This document shows positions 16,763 through 27,213 of a stretch of 64,000 nucleotides of DNA, one piece after another. The position numbers were made by a program, and so were the translations under genes. Location: positions 6,207,501 through 6,271,500 of the forward strand of contig NZ_CP053564.1 of assembly GCF_013155125.1 (NCBI RefSeq). Reading direction: 5' to 3'. This stretch comes from Pseudonocardia broussonetiae. GTDB lineage: Bacteria; Actinomycetota; Actinomycetes; Mycobacteriales; Pseudonocardiaceae. A model generated the notes under the pieces. That model saw only the letters and a program-made list of their open reading frames with translations, was not told where the DNA came from and did not search any database. Each line of letters starts with the position of its first letter. Positions within the stretch are counted from its first letter, which is position 1.

Positions 16763-18996
16763 CCGTCGCCCTCGCCTGCCTCGCGGTGGCGGCCGGGTGC
16801 ACCGCCGCACCCGCGGCGGAGCCCGCCCCGGGCACGCCTCCGGCCGCGGTCTTCGGGCCTCCCGCGGGCACCGGTGCGTCACCGGTACCGCCCGCCGGGC
16901 TCGGGCCGGTCGTCGCGGACCTGCGGCCGGCCGCCTCCCCCGCCCAGGTCGGCGCGCCGCTGGCCGGGCGGCCGGTCCCGACGAGCCAGTGGTGGACCTC
17001 GGCGCTGACGGGCCCGTGGACGCAGTCGATGTGGGCGTTCCCGGTCGTGGCGCAAGCCGGGCCGCGCGGGCTGGGCCTCGGCGCGCCCACCACGGTGACC
17101 GCCACGGCCGACGCGGTCACCGCGCCGCCCGCACCGGCGTGGTGGCTCGGCGGCCCGCTCACCGGAGTGGCCGTCGTCGGGTACGGCGAGTTCTCTGTGA
17201 CCCTGGAGCTGCGGCGCGAGGGCGCCGCGCCCGTCGTCGCCCTGCTCGCCCAGGGCAGTCCCGTCGTGCACCTCTGGGTGCCGGCCGGTCCCCTGCGGAT
17301 CGACGCGGGCACCCGGGCGCAGGGCGGTGGGCGGACCTTCGAGGAGGGCACCGCGACCGACACCGACGCGGTGGAGGTCGTGGCCGCCGACCGCACGTGG
17401 GACGTGCGCACGACCGCGGCCACCCGGTGGCTGCGGACCGGCTCCGAGCTGACCACCGAGCTCGCCGCGCCCACGGTGCTCGCCGTGGCCCCGCGTCCGG
17501 ACGGCGCCGGTGCGCGGTGGGCCGGGGCGTTCGCCGCCGCGGCCGCCGACCCGGTCACCTCCACCTCGGCGCCGATGACGGTCGACGCCCGCGCCGGCGT
17601 CGTGGAGCAGCGGCTGGTCTGGTCGCGCGACGGGGACGGCGACGGCGGCCTCGTGGCGCTCCTCCCCCACCAGGTCGCCGCCCTGCCCGCCCCGCCGGAC
17701 GTCCTCGGCCGGTACGAGACCGCCCGCGGCCCGCTGGTCGTCGTCGAGGCCAGCGAGGTGGTGCTGCGGTTCCCGATGCGGGGGCTGCTGGTCGGGCCGC
17801 CCCCGGCCGGCGGCCCGACCGCACCGTCCGTCCCGCTCGCCGCGGACCTCGCCGCGGACCTCGCCGCGACGCGGCTCGAGGGCGGCAGCTACGGCCACCC
17901 GAAGGCGCTGGGCCGGCTCGCCCTGCTGGCCGAGACCGCCGCCGCGACCGCGTCACCCGACCTCGGCGCGGCGCTCGACCTGCTCGAGGCCGGGGTGGAC
18001 GACTGGTTCACCCACACCGGTCCCGGTGACGCGCGGTGGCTGGCCTACGACGACGTCTGGCGCGGGATCGTCGGCCACCCGTCCGAGTTCGGCAGCAACG
18101 ACTACAACGACCACCACTTCCACTACGGCTACCTGGTCCGGGCGGCGGCCACCCTGCAGCGGCTGGGACGCCCGGCCGGCCCCGCGCGGCTCGCCGGGAT
18201 CGACCTGCTCGTCGAGGACGTGATGGGCAGCACGGGGCACCTGCCGCCGTTCCGGGTGTGGAACGCCTACCAGGGCCACTCGGCGGCATCGGGCTTCGCC
18301 GCCTTCGCCGACGGCAACAACCAGGAGTCCTCGAGCGAGGCCGTGCAGGCCTGGGAGGCGATCGCGGCGTGGGGCTGGGCGACCGGCCGTCCGGAGGTCG
18401 CCGGTCCGGCCCTGGCCCGCTACGCCGTCGAGGCGGCTGCGGCGAACACCTACTGGCTCGGCCAGGGGCTCGTGCGGCCACCCGGCTACGCCCACACCAC
18501 CGCCGGGATCGTGTGGGGCGGGAAGATCGACTTCGCCACCTTCTTCGACGGCCGGGCCGAGGCGGTGATCGGCATCCAGCTCCTGCCCTTCACCTTCGGG
18601 TCGCTCTACCGCGCCGGTCCCGCGGCCACCGCCCGGGCGGACGAGGCGACCGCGGCGGGCGGGGGCCTGCCGCGGCTGTGGCCGGACCTGTTCGTCATGG
18701 AGCGCGCGCTGGGAGACCCGTCCGCGGCCGGAGCCGGGCTCGGCGAGGTCGAGGCCGGCAACAGCCGGACCTGGCTGCAGGTCTGGACCGGCACCCTGCG
18801 CACCCTCGGACGGGTGCGCGACGACGTCCACGCCGACCCGCCGATGGGGCTCGCCTTCGAGCGGGACGGGACCACCACCCTGGCCGCGGTGAACGGCACG
18901 CCCGACCCGCAGGTCGTGGTGTTCCGCACCGCCGACGGCGCGGTGGTCGGCCAGGTCGCGGTGGAGCCGTTCACGAGCGCCGCCGTGCCGGGCTGA
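16720..18996 (+). CDS. GH81 endo-beta-1,3-glucanase, predicted lipoprotein
   Basis: The 758-residue protein matches glycoside hydrolase family 81, which cuts beta-1,3-glucan internally. Supporting segments are WWTSALTGPW near the N terminus, GSNDYNDHHFHYGY (about 457-470, the conserved Asp region) and DGNNQESSSEAVQAWEA (about 528-545, the conserved Glu region), plus RTWLQVWTGTLRTLG. The N terminus is a lipoprotein signal: ILRR, a hydrophobic run, then AVAAGC with the lipidated Cys at residue 27. The ATG at 16720 overlaps the previous gene by 43 bp and gives a proper basic n-region. A GTG at 16759 (GTGA overlap) is an alternative but leaves a signal without charged residues. It ends 12 bp from convergent dnaE. 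Confidence 0.85.
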   Translation: MAAEGLGAAILRRVTVALACLAVAAGCTAAPAAEPAPGTPPAAVFGPPAGTGASPVPPAGLGPVVADLRPAASPAQVGAPLAGRPVPTSQWWTSALTGPWTQSMWAFPVVAQAGPRGLGLGAPTTVTATADAVTAPPAPAWWLGGPLTGVAVVGYGEFSVTLELRREGAAPVVALLAQGSPVVHLWVPAGPLRIDAGTRAQGGGRTFEEGTATDTDAVEVVAADRTWDVRTTAATRWLRTGSELTTELAAPTVLAVAPRPDGAGARWAGAFAAAAADPVTSTSAPMTVDARAGVVEQRLVWSRDGDGDGGLVALLPHQVAALPAPPDVLGRYETARGPLVVVEASEVVLRFPMRGLLVGPPPAGGPTAPSVPLAADLAADLAATRLEGGSYGHPKALGRLALLAETAAATASPDLGAALDLLEAGVDDWFTHTGPGDARWLAYDDVWRGIVGHPSEFGSNDYNDHHFHYGYLVRAAATLQRLGRPAGPARLAGIDLLVEDVMGSTGHLPPFRVWNAYQGHSAASGFAAFADGNNQESSSEAVQAWEAIAAWGWATGRPEVAGPALARYAVEAAAANTYWLGQGLVRPPGYAHTTAGIVWGGKIDFATFFDGRAEAVIGIQLLPFTFGSLYRAGPAATARADEATAAGGGLPRLWPDLFVMERALGDPSAAGAGLGEVEAGNSRTWLQVWTGTLRTLGRVRDDVHADPPMGLAFERDGTTTLAAVNGTPDPQVVVFRTADGAVVGQVAVEPFTSAAVPG

Positions 18997-19008
18997 GCCC
19001 GACCCTGC

Positions 19009-22000
19009 TCAGCCCAGGCAGCCCGGCCCGAGCAGGGCCTTCAGGTCGCCCATCAGCGCCGAGGACTGGGTGACCTTCAGCCCGTCGTCGAGCTTCCAGA
19101 CCTTCGTGCCGCTGCCCCCGACCAGCGCGAGGTGCACCTCGGAGCTGCCGGGGTGGTGCGAGAGCACCTCCTTGAGCCGCGACACCCGCTGCGGGGTGAC
19201 GAGCTCGGTGCGCATGCTCACCTTCACCGGGGCCGCCGGACCGCCGTTGGCGACGGTGAGGTCGGGCACCGCGAGGTCGTTGACGATCAGGGACACGCGG
19301 TCGTCGCGCCGGTTGACCCGGCACTTGAGCAGCACGATCGCGTCCTCCGCGACGTCGACGCCGACCACCTGGTAGCAGCGCGGGAAGAACAGGACCTCGA
19401 TCCCGCCCGCGAGGTCCTCCAGCTGCGCCGACGCCCACGGCTCGCCGTTCTTGTTCACCCGCCGGTTGACCCCGGCGAGGATGCCGCCGACGGTGACCTG
19501 GTGGCCGTCGGGCACCGTGCCCTCGACGATCGCCGAGATCGGGGTGTCGGTCTTCGCCGTCAGCACCGACTCGACGCCGTGCAGCGGGTGCCCGGACACG
19601 TAGAGGCCGAGCATCTCGCGCTCGACGGCGAGCTTGTGCTTGGTGTCCCACTCGTCGTCGGAGACCTTGACGTCGAACACCGAGTCGAGCTCGGAGGGGC
19701 CCGACCCGTCCATCGACCCGAACAGGTCGAACTGGCCCATCGACGCGGCCTTCTTGGTGCTCATCACGGCGTCGATCGCGTCGGCGTGCACGAGCAGCAG
19801 GCCCTTGCGGGTGTGCCCGAGCGAGTCGAACGCGCCCGCCTTGATCAGCGACTCGATGACCTTCTTGTTGCAGACGACGGCGTCGACCTTGCGCAGGAAG
19901 TCGGAGAAGTCGGTGAAGTCGCCCTTCTCCTTGCGGGCCTTGACGATCGCGTCGACGACGTTGACGCCGACGTTGCGGATGCCGCCCAGGCCGAACCGGA
20001 TGTCGGTGCCGACGGGCGCGAAGTTGCGGACCGACTCGTTGACGTCGGGCGCGAGCACCGTGATGCCCATGCGGCGGCACTCGGCCAGGTAGACCGCGGC
20101 CTTGTCCTTGTCGTCGCGCACCGACGTGAGCACGCCGGACATGTACTCGGCCGGGTAGTTGGCCTTGAGGTACGCCGTCCAGTAGGAGACGACGCCGTAG
20201 GCGGCGGAGTGCGCGCGGTTGAAGGCGTAGTCGGAGAACGGGAGCAGGATGTCCCAGAGCGTCTTGACCGCGGCCGCGGAGTAGCCGTTGTCCTTCATGC
20301 CCTGCGCGAAGCCGGCGTACTCCTTGTCGAGGATCTCCTTCTTCTTCTTGCCCATCGCGCGGCGCAGCAGGTCGGCCTTGCCGAGCGTGTAGCCGGCCAG
20401 GACCTGCGCGATCGCCATGACCTGTTCCTGGTAGACGATCAGGCCGTAGGTCTCGCCGAGCACCTCCTTGAGCGGCTCCTCCAGCTCGGGGTGGATCGGC
20501 GTGACCGGCTGCCGCCCGTTCTTGCGGTCGGCGTAGTCGTTGTGCGCGTTGGCGCCCATCGGGCCGGGGCGGTACAGCGCGCCGACCGCGGAGATGTCGT
20601 CGAACTCGGTGGGCGCCATGCGGCGCAGCAGGTCGCGCATCGGGCCGCCGTCGAGCTGGAACACCCCGAGCGTCTCGCCCTTGGACAGCAGCTCGTAGGT
20701 CTTCGGGTCGTCGAGCCCGACGTCCTCGATGACGAGCTTCGGCTTGCCGTTGAGCTCGATGTTCTCCAGCGCGTCGTCGATGATCGTGAGGTTGCGCAGG
20801 CCCAGGAAGTCCATCTTGAGCAGCCCGAGCGTCTCGCAGGCGCCCATGTCGAACTGCGTGATGATGGCGCCGTCGGCCTCGCGGCGCTGGATCGGGATGA
20901 CGTCGATCAGCGGCTTGCTCGACATGATCACGCCCGCCGCGTGCACGCCCCACTGCCGCTTGAGGCCCTCCAGGCCCCGGGCGGTGTCGATGATCTCCTT
21001 GACCTGCGGGTCGACGTCGTAGAGCGCGCGGACCTCGGTGGCCTCGGAGTAGCGCTTGTGCGTGGGGTCGAACACGCCCGAGAGCGGGATGTCCTTGCCC
21101 ATGATCGCGGGCGGCATCGCCTTGGTGATCCGGTCGGCGACGGCGTAGCCGGGCTGCCCGAACAGCACGCGCGCCGAGTCCTTGATCGCGGCCTTCGCCT
21201 TGATCGTGGAGTAGGTGATGATCTGCGCGATCCGGTCCTCGCCGTACTTCTCCGTGGTGTAGCGGATCATCTCGCCACGCCGGCGCTCGTCGAAGTCCAT
21301 GTCGATGTCGGGCATCGAGATGCGCTCGGGGTTGAGGAACCGCTCGAAGAGCAGCTTGTGGTGGATCGGGTCGAGGTCGGTGATGCCCAGGGCGTACGCG
21401 ACGAGCGAGCCGGCGGCGGACCCGCGGCCGGGGCCGCAGCGGATGCCGACCTTCTTCGCGTGCTGGATCAGGTCGGCCGTGACCAGGAAGTAGCCCGGGA
21501 AGCCCATCTGGATGATGACGCCGACCTCGTAGTCGACCTGCGTGCGGTACTGGTCGGTGATGCCGTTCGGGAAGCGGTTGTGCATCCCCCGCTCGACCTC
21601 TTTGACCAGCCAGCTCTCCTCCGACTCGCCCTCGGGCACGGGCGCCCGGGGCATGAGGTCCTGCCCCTCGGTGAAGTGGACGTCGACCCGCTCGGCGATC
21701 GCGAGGGTGTTGTCGCACGCCTCCGGGAAGGCGTCGTCCCACTGGGCCCGCATCTCGGCCGGGCTCTTGAGGTAGAAGTCCTGGGCGTCGAACTTGAACC
21801 GGTTGGGGTCGGCGAGGGTCTTGCCGGTCTGCACGCACAGCAGCACCTCGTGCGGCTTCGCGTCCTCGGCGTAGGTGTAGTGCAGGTCGTTCGTGGCGAG
21901 GCCCGGCAGCTCGAGCTGCTTCTTGAGCCGGTGCAGGTCGTCGCGGACGCGGCGCTCGATCTCGATGCCGTGGTCCATCAGCTCGCAGAAGAAGTTGTCC

Positions 22001-22557
22001 TTGCCGAAGATGTCGCGGTAGTCGCTCGCGGCCTGGACGGCGGCGTCGTACTTGTCCTGCTGCAGCAGCCGCTGGACCTCGCCGGAGGGGCAGCCGGTGG
22101 TGGCGATGATCCCCTTGCCGTAGGTCTCCAGCAGCTCGCGGTCCATGCGGGGCTTGTAGTAGTAGCCCTCGAGCGAGGCCAGCGACGAGAGCCGGAAGAG
22201 GTTGTGCATCCCCTCGTTGTTCTCGGCCAGCAGCGTCATGTGGGTGTACATCTCGCCGGGGTTGTCGGTGTCGTCCGCCCCCGACGCGCCCCTGGCCAGC
22301 ACGGCGCGCTTGCGCTCGTGGCGGCTGCCCGGGGCGAGGTAGCCCTCCATGCCGATGATCGGCTTGACGCCCGCGGCCTTGGCCTTGCGCCAGAACTCGT
22401 AGGCGCCGAACACGTTGCCGTGGTCGGTCATCGCCAGCGCGGGCATCTCCATCCGCGCGGCTTCCTTGAACAGGTCGTCCAGCCGCGCGGCCCCGTCGAG
22501 CATCGAGAACTCGGTGTGGGTGTGGAGGTGGACGAAGCTGTCGCCGGAACCGGACAT
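19009..22557 (-). CDS. dnaE: DNA polymerase III alpha subunit
   Basis: DnaE is the replicative polymerase. The 1182-residue protein, a normal length for DnaE1, has an N-terminal PHP domain ([16 protein letters not shown]), the palm with the catalytic aspartates in [11 protein letters not shown], the fingers ([25 protein letters not shown]), a helix-hairpin-helix region and a C-terminal OB fold ([19 protein letters not shown]). The ATG at 22557 ([16 protein letters not shown]) fits the family start. It is followed by a convergent GH81 gene 12 bp away. It lies downstream of a GT4 gene, with a 222-bp gap that carries a hairpin and presumably the dnaE promoter. Confidence 0.97.
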   Translation of the reverse strand: MSGSGDSFVHLHTHTEFSMLDGAARLDDLFKEAARMEMPALAMTDHGNVFGAYEFWRKAKAAGVKPIIGMEGYLAPGSRHERKRAVLARGASGADDTDNPGEMYTHMTLLAENNEGMHNLFRLSSLASLEGYYYKPRMDRELLETYGKGIIATTGCPSGEVQRLLQQDKYDAAVQAASDYRDIFGKDNFFCELMDHGIEIERRVRDDLHRLKKQLELPGLATNDLHYTYAEDAKPHEVLLCVQTGKTLADPNRFKFDAQDFYLKSPAEMRAQWDDAFPEACDNTLAIAERVDVHFTEGQDLMPRAPVPEGESEESWLVKEVERGMHNRFPNGITDQYRTQVDYEVGVIIQMGFPGYFLVTADLIQHAKKVGIRCGPGRGSAAGSLVAYALGITDLDPIHHKLLFERFLNPERISMPDIDMDFDERRRGEMIRYTTEKYGEDRIAQIITYSTIKAKAAIKDSARVLFGQPGYAVADRITKAMPPAIMGKDIPLSGVFDPTHKRYSEATEVRALYDVDPQVKEIIDTARGLEGLKRQWGVHAAGVIMSSKPLIDVIPIQRREADGAIITQFDMGACETLGLLKMDFLGLRNLTIIDDALENIELNGKPKLVIEDVGLDDPKTYELLSKGETLGVFQLDGGPMRDLLRRMAPTEFDDISAVGALYRPGPMGANAHNDYADRKNGRQPVTPIHPELEEPLKEVLGETYGLIVYQEQVMAIAQVLAGYTLGKADLLRRAMGKKKKEILDKEYAGFAQGMKDNGYSAAAVKTLWDILLPFSDYAFNRAHSAAYGVVSYWTAYLKANYPAEYMSGVLTSVRDDKDKAAVYLAECRRMGITVLAPDVNESVRNFAPVGTDIRFGLGGIRNVGVNVVDAIVKARKEKGDFTDFSDFLRKVDAVVCNKKVIESLIKAGAFDSLGHTRKGLLLVHADAIDAVMSTKKAASMGQFDLFGSMDGSGPSELDSVFDVKVSDDEWDTKHKLAVEREMLGLYVSGHPLHGVESVLTAKTDTPISAIVEGTVPDGHQVTVGGILAGVNRRVNKNGEPWASAQLEDLAGGIEVLFFPRCYQVVGVDVAEDAIVLLKCRVNRRDDRVSLIVNDLAVPDLTVANGGPAAPVKVSMRTELVTPQRVSRLKEVLSHHPGSSEVHLALVGGSGTKVWKLDDGLKVTQSSALMGDLKALLGPGCLG

Positions 22558-22696
22558 CGGAGTGGGGAGCTCCCTCCTGGCGCGGCCCGCGGGACCGCGC
22601 TCGTGCACTGGACTCGACCCCCGCGCCGCCCGCTCGCGGCGGCCCGGGGATCGGCTCAGGTTAACCCCGCCCACCGACAGTTCCGGCCCACCCTCG

Positions 22697-22727
22697 GGGG
22701 TGAGCGCCGAACGCGCTGCTCACTCCC
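22697..22727 (-). terminator. Hairpin between the GT4 gene and dnaE
   Basis: GTGAGC (22700-22705) pairs with GCTCAC (22718-22723), with partial extension outward through GGG and CCC. It lies about 55 bp beyond the stop of the upstream leftward gene and about 140 bp before dnaE, where a terminator would be expected. Pairing is moderate and no U-tract is seen. Confidence 0.4.
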
Positions 22728-22779
22728 GGCGGGCGGCGTGTCGGCCCGCCAGGAGGCCCTGAGGGGGGCCGGTGGGACG

Positions 22780-23958
22780 TCAGGCGGCGCGCACCGCCCC
22801 GGCCTCGCGACGGCCCAGCAGCCGCTCGTAGATGCCCTCGAACGTGCTCAGCGTGCCGCTCAGCTCGTGCGCGGCCACCATCTCACGGCTGGCCGCCCCC
22901 ATCCGGCGACGCATGTCGGCGTCGCCGACCAGCGCGGCGAGGCGCGTGGTGAGCTCCGGGACGTCACCGGGGGTGAAGAGCCAGCCGTTGCGGCCCGGGC
23001 GGACCAGGTGCGGCAGCGCCATCGCGTTCGCCGCGATCACCGGGGTGCCCGCGGCCATCGCCTCGAGGGTGACCAGGCTCTGCAGCTCGGCGATGCCGGG
23101 CATGCAGAACACCGAGGCGCGGCGGTAGGCGGCGACGAGCTCCTCCTCGGAGACGAAGCCACGGAAGCGCGTGCGGGTGCCGATGCCGAGCTCGGCGGCC
23201 AGGCCCGTCCACTCCTCGCGCATGACGCCCTCGCCGATGACCTCCAGCTCGGCGCGGGTGCCCGCGGGCAGCGCGGCGAAGGCGCGCAGCAGTTCGTCGA
23301 CCCGCTTCTCCTGGTCCATCCGGCCGACGAACAGCACGGTGGTCGGCGCGGCCGGGTCGGGCTCGCCGCCCCGGTACTTGGCGGCGTCGATGCCGCAGGA
23401 CACGGCCAGCGAGCCCGTCATGCCGGTGGCCTTCTCCATCAGCTCGACCGCGCGCGGCGTCGGCGCGGTGACGACGTCGGCGTGCCGGTAGATCAGGTGC
23501 ATGTCCCACCAGCCGATCTTCGTGACCGGCTTCTGCAGGACCTTCGGCACGCGGGCGTGCCCGACCAGGTTCTCGGGCATGAAGTGGTTGGTCGCGACGA
23601 TCGGCGTGCCGGCGGCGCGGGCGGCGTGCACCAGGCCGCGCCCGACCGGGAAGTGGCCCTGCACGTGCAGGACGTCCGGGGCGATCTCGGCGAACAGCCG
23701 CGCGGTGCGCGGGCGCGTGGTCCACGGCCAGGCCACGCGGAACGTGGGGTGGCTGAACCAGCGGTGCGACTTGACCGTGTGCACGACCACGCCGTCCTCC
23801 TCGCGGACCGCGCCCGGGCCGTCGTGCGACGGGGCGACGACGTGCACCTCGTGGCCCCGCTCGACGAGCCCGGCGGCGAGGCGCGAGGAGAAGCGCGACA
23901 GGCCGTTGACGTCGGGGGCGTAGGTGTCGGCACCGATCAGGATGCGCAGCGGCTTCAC
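22780..23958 (-). CDS. GT4-family glycosyltransferase (mannosyltransferase-like)
   Basis: The 392-residue protein is a GT-B fold retaining glycosyltransferase. The N-terminal half begins LRILIGADTYAPDVNGLSRF and includes VLHVQGHFPVGRG. The C-terminal nucleotide-sugar half has VLFVGRMDQEKRVDELL and the EAMAAGTPVIAANA segment. Such enzymes in actinobacteria often transfer mannose from GDP-mannose to lipids (PimB/MgtA types), but the donor and acceptor cannot be read from the sequence. The GTG at 23958 (VKPLRILIGADTY) has GAGAGGA upstream. The DMT transporter gene lies 44 bp upstream on the same strand. Confidence 0.85.
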   Translation of the reverse strand: MKPLRILIGADTYAPDVNGLSRFSSRLAAGLVERGHEVHVVAPSHDGPGAVREEDGVVVHTVKSHRWFSHPTFRVAWPWTTRPRTARLFAEIAPDVLHVQGHFPVGRGLVHAARAAGTPIVATNHFMPENLVGHARVPKVLQKPVTKIGWWDMHLIYRHADVVTAPTPRAVELMEKATGMTGSLAVSCGIDAAKYRGGEPDPAAPTTVLFVGRMDQEKRVDELLRAFAALPAGTRAELEVIGEGVMREEWTGLAAELGIGTRTRFRGFVSEEELVAAYRRASVFCMPGIAELQSLVTLEAMAAGTPVIAANAMALPHLVRPGRNGWLFTPGDVPELTTRLAALVGDADMRRRMGAASREMVAAHELSGTLSTFEGIYERLLGRREAGAVRAA

Positions 23959-24002
23959 GGGGAGGGATCCTCTCGGGTGCGGTCGGGGGAGCCGACGCGT
24001 CT

Positions 24003-24980
24003 TCAGGGGCGGGGGGCGGGCCGCGGCACCGCGGCGTGGTCGTCGGAGAGAGCGGTGTCGGACCGGGCGGCGATCGCGGCGGCGCGGGCCTGGGCCCGGG
24101 CGCGGCGGGCGTCGGGGTGGTAGCGGGCCAGGGAGACGACCCCGGCCGCGGCCGCGGCGGCGCAGCCGAGCAGGACCACGGCGGCGGCGCCCGACGTCGC
24201 GGGCCCCTCGCCGAGCAGGAGGATGCCCAGCAGCACCGCGACGATGGGGTCGACGACGGTGAGGCAGGCGATGACCACCTCCGGCGGCCCGGACGCGAAC
24301 CCCTGCTGGATGAGCCAGCCGCCCACGAGCAGGGCGAGCCCGATGCCGGCGGCGGTGCCGAGCAGGCGGGGGTCGGTCCAGGCGACGAGCCCGGTGGTGA
24401 TCTGCAGCGACAGCGCCCGCACCAGCGCGGACACCAGCCCGAACGCGACGGCGCCCGCGGTGACGTAGGCGACGCAGCGCCGCCAGCCGCGGGTGAACGC
24501 GGCGACCAGCACGAGCACGAGCACCAGCGCGAGGCTGATCCCGCCCGCGATGAGCGTGGCGAAGTCGGGCACGCGGGTGGAGCTCGTGGAGTTCGCCGCG
24601 ATCGAGACGAACGCCGCGACGCCCGCGACGCTCAGCGCCACCCCGAGCAGCACCCCCTGCCCCGGCCGTTCCCGCGTGCGCCGGGCGGTGAGCAGCACCG
24701 CGATCGGCACGGCGAGGACGCCGATGGGCTGGACGACCGACAGCGGGCTCAGGACGAGCGCGACGGCGTGCAGGCCGGAGCCCGCTCCCGCCGCGGCGAG
24801 CCCGAGCAGCCAGCCCGGGCGGCTGACCAGCGCCCGGAACGCCGACAGCCCGAGGCGGCTGCCGTCGGTGGAGACGCCGTCGACGGCGTCGTGCTGCAGG
24901 GTGGCGGCCACCGCGAAGCACGCGGCCGCGACGACCGCGAGCGCGATGGCGGGCGAGGACGCCAGGAGGGTGGGGGTCAC
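24003..24980 (-). CDS. DMT-superfamily transporter
   Basis: The 325-residue protein is an integral membrane protein of the drug/metabolite (EamA/NIPA-like) type with about nine to ten helices. Examples are AIALAVVAAACFAVAATLQ, SVVQPIGVLAVPIAVLL and VVDPIVAVLLGILLLGE, the last being the typical repeat ending of this family. The C-terminal tail is cytoplasmic, basic and alanine-rich. It starts with GTG (TPTLLASSPAIAL) and precedes the GT4 gene by 44 bp. Substrate is unknown. Confidence 0.85.
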   Translation of the reverse strand: MTPTLLASSPAIALAVVAAACFAVAATLQHDAVDGVSTDGSRLGLSAFRALVSRPGWLLGLAAAGAGSGLHAVALVLSPLSVVQPIGVLAVPIAVLLTARRTRERPGQGVLLGVALSVAGVAAFVSIAANSTSSTRVPDFATLIAGGISLALVLVLVLVAAFTRGWRRCVAYVTAGAVAFGLVSALVRALSLQITTGLVAWTDPRLLGTAAGIGLALLVGGWLIQQGFASGPPEVVIACLTVVDPIVAVLLGILLLGEGPATSGAAAVVLLGCAAAAAAGVVSLARYHPDARRARAQARAAAIAARSDTALSDDHAAVPRPAPRP

Positions 24981-25090
24981 GCCGCACCCCGGCCCCGGAC
25001 GCGCGACACCCGGGCGACGACCGGCGCGCCGAGGGCGCAGCGGCCCCCCGCCGGTGCGGCCGTGACCGCGGACCTACCGATCGTCGTCAT
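24977..25090 (-). CDS. Possible 37-aa upstream peptide
   Basis: A short frame starting at the ATG at 25090 reads MTTIGRSAVTAAPAGG and ends RVSRVRGRGAA. Its stop overlaps the GTG of the DMT gene as GTGA, and GGTGGGATC precedes the ATG. It could be a coupling leader or chance, since high GC leaves most frames open. The remaining bases up to 25282 hold a short inverted repeat, CCACGAG/CTCGTGG (about 25167-25200), and the promoter of the hydrolase gene; nothing else is seen. Confidence 0.25.
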   Translation of the reverse strand: MTTIGRSAVTAAPAGGRCALGAPVVARVSRVRGRGAA

Positions 25091-25282
25091 GATCCCACCG
25101 TGGCATCCCGGAGCTGAGACAGGCATCAGGATCACTACCGAGTGGCCTCGGGGGTTACCCCGAAACCACGAGCCGCGGCAGTGTTCTCCGACTCGTGGCC
25201 CCGCCGACGCCTGACCGTGATCCGGCCGTAGCATTCACGGCCGGCTGCCCGCGGAACCAGGTGGCCACCTACACTCCGCGCG

Positions 25283-26155
25283 GTGGCCAGCCTCCCCTCC
25301 GCTTCGCGCTCGGAGCGTCTGCCGGGCCGTCGTCACGAGGTGGACCTCCCGACGGGAATGGTCCCGTACAGGACGTACGGCGACGTCACCGCCCCCGCGG
25401 TGGTCCTGCTGCACGGTCTCCGCGGCGACCACCACGGCCTCGAACCGATCGTCTCGCACCTGTCCGGGCTCCACCTCGTGGTGCCCGACCTCCCCGGATT
25501 CGGTGAGGCGCCTCCGCTCTCGTCCGGGCGCCACGACCTGCGCGGATACGCCGATTGGACCAGTGCTTTCCTCCGTGCGGTCGCACCCGGCGCGGCGCTG
25601 CTCGGGCACTCGTTCGGCTCGATCGTCGCCTCCGCCGCGGTCGCCGAGGGGCTGCCGGTGCGCGCGCTCGTCCTCGTCACCCCGATCGCCGGGTCGGCAC
25701 TGGCCGGGCCGCGCCAGGTGATGACCCGCGCCACCGTGCTCGTGCACCGGCTGTGCGCCGCGCTGCCCGAGCGCGTCGGCACCGCGGTGCTGCGCAGCCG
25801 CCTGTTCACCCGCGTCGCGAGCGTCGCCATGGTGAAGACGCCCGACCGGGCCCTGCGCCGCTGGATCCACGCCGAGCACGACCGGTACTTCGGCGGGTTC
25901 GCCGACCGGCGCGTGCTGCTGGAGGCGTTCGGGGCGTCGGTGTCGCACGGGGTCGACGAGTCGGCCGCCCGGATCACGGTGCCGACGCTGCTCATCGGCA
26001 CCGCGCTCGACGACATCACGACCCCCGCCGAGCAGGAGCGCCTCGCCGCGGTGTTCCCGGACGCGCGGCTGGAGATGATCGACGGCACCGGGCACCTGGT
26101 CCACTACGAGAAGCCCGCCGCGGTGGCCGCGCTGATCAGGGAGTTCCTGGCGTGA
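25283..26155 (+). CDS. Alpha/beta hydrolase
   Basis: The 290-residue protein has the alpha/beta hydrolase fold with an oxyanion loop VVLLHGLRGDHHG, the nucleophile in LLGHSFGSIV (Ser of GxSxG), an acidic residue in IGTALDDIT and the catalytic His in GTGHLVHYE. The GTG at 25283 follows a TACACT -10 element (25270-25275) by 7 bp with no ribosome site, so the transcript is probably leaderless. The next gene, a glycosyltransferase, overlaps its stop by 4 bp, so they form an operon. The substrate is unknown. Confidence 0.85.
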   Translation: MASLPSASRSERLPGRRHEVDLPTGMVPYRTYGDVTAPAVVLLHGLRGDHHGLEPIVSHLSGLHLVVPDLPGFGEAPPLSSGRHDLRGYADWTSAFLRAVAPGAALLGHSFGSIVASAAVAEGLPVRALVLVTPIAGSALAGPRQVMTRATVLVHRLCAALPERVGTAVLRSRLFTRVASVAMVKTPDRALRRWIHAEHDRYFGGFADRRVLLEAFGASVSHGVDESAARITVPTLLIGTALDDITTPAEQERLAAVFPDARLEMIDGTGHLVHYEKPAAVAALIREFLA

Positions 26156-27213
26156 GGATCGCCGTCGACTGCCGCTACGTGCGCACCGACCGGCACGACG
26201 GCATCAGCCGCTACACCGCGGCGCTGGTGGCCGAGCTCGCCGAGCTGCACCCCGTCACCATGATCATCTCCGACCCCCGCCAGCTGGGGATGCTCCCCGA
26301 CCTGCCCTCGTTCCGGGTGAGCGCGCCGACGAGCGTGCGCGAGCCGCTGGTGGCGCGCCAGGTCAACCGCCTCGCCCCGGACGTCGTGTTCAGCCCGATG
26401 CAGACGATGGGCACCTGGGGCCGCCGCTACGGCCTCGTGCTGACGCTGCACGACCTCATCTACTACCGGCACACCACTCCCCCGCGCGACCTGCCCGCGC
26501 CGATCCGGGTGCTCTGGCGGCTCTACCACCTGGCGTGGTGGCCGCAGCGGGTGCTGCTGAACCGCGCGGACGCGGTCGTCACGGTCTCCGACACGACGGC
26601 CGGTCTGATCGCGGCGCACCGGCTCACGGAGCGCCCGGTGACGGTGGTGCCGAACGCGGCCGACCCCCTCCCGGACGCCCCCTCGACGCCCGGGCGCCGG
26701 CTGGTCTACATGGGCTCGTTCATGCCCTACAAGAACGTCGACGTGCTGGTCAGGGCGGCCGCGGCGCTGCCCGACCACGAGCTGCACCTGATGAGCCGGG
26801 TCACGCCCGCCGAGCGCGCGCGGCTGCAGGCGCTGGCGCCGGGGGCGCGGCTGGTGTTCCACGACGGCGCGTCCGACGAGGAGTACGCCGCGGCGCTGCG
26901 CGGGGCCACGGCGCTCGTGTCCGCCTCGCGCGACGAGGGCTTCGGCATCCCGCTCGTGGAGGCGATGGGCGTCGGCACGCCGGTGGTGGTGAGCGACATC
27001 CCGGTGTTCCGGGAGGTCGGCGCCGACGCGGGGGCCTACGTCGACCCGGACGACGTCGACGGCTTCGTGGCCGCGGTCCGCGCCCTCGACGACGCGGGCG
27101 AGCACGCCCGCCGCTCGGCCGCCGCCCGCACCCGGGCCGCGCACTACAGCTGGGCCGCGAGCGCCCGCACCCTGCTCGACCTGCTGGAACGCACGGCGAA
27201 GGCCCGCGGCTAG
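26152..27213 (+). CDS. GT4-family glycosyltransferase
   Basis: The 353-residue GT-B protein begins RIAVDCRYVRTDRHDGISRY, a common start of GT4 enzymes. It has TLHDLIYY, VTVVPNAAD, LVYMGSFMPYKNVDVLV and the ASRDEGFGIPLVEAMG segment carrying the conserved E-x7-E. It starts with GTG overlapping the hydrolase stop (GTGA). It ends TAG exactly at the left edge of a large imperfect palindrome shared with the convergent gene. The donor sugar and acceptor are not deducible. Confidence 0.86.
   Translation: MRIAVDCRYVRTDRHDGISRYTAALVAELAELHPVTMIISDPRQLGMLPDLPSFRVSAPTSVREPLVARQVNRLAPDVVFSPMQTMGTWGRRYGLVLTLHDLIYYRHTTPPRDLPAPIRVLWRLYHLAWWPQRVLLNRADAVVTVSDTTAGLIAAHRLTERPVTVVPNAADPLPDAPSTPGRRLVYMGSFMPYKNVDVLVRAAAALPDHELHLMSRVTPAERARLQALAPGARLVFHDGASDEEYAAALRGATALVSASRDEGFGIPLVEAMGVGTPVVVSDIPVFREVGADAGAYVDPDDVDGFVAAVRALDDAGEHARRSAAARTRAAHYSWAASARTLLDLLERTAKARG

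Noticed and set aside
19132..24123. A 1663-codon open frame antisense to dnaE and its neighbour
   Set aside because: It is a by-product of high GC content. The sense frames encode DnaE and a GT4 enzyme with full family motifs, and the antisense protein has no recognisable domain.
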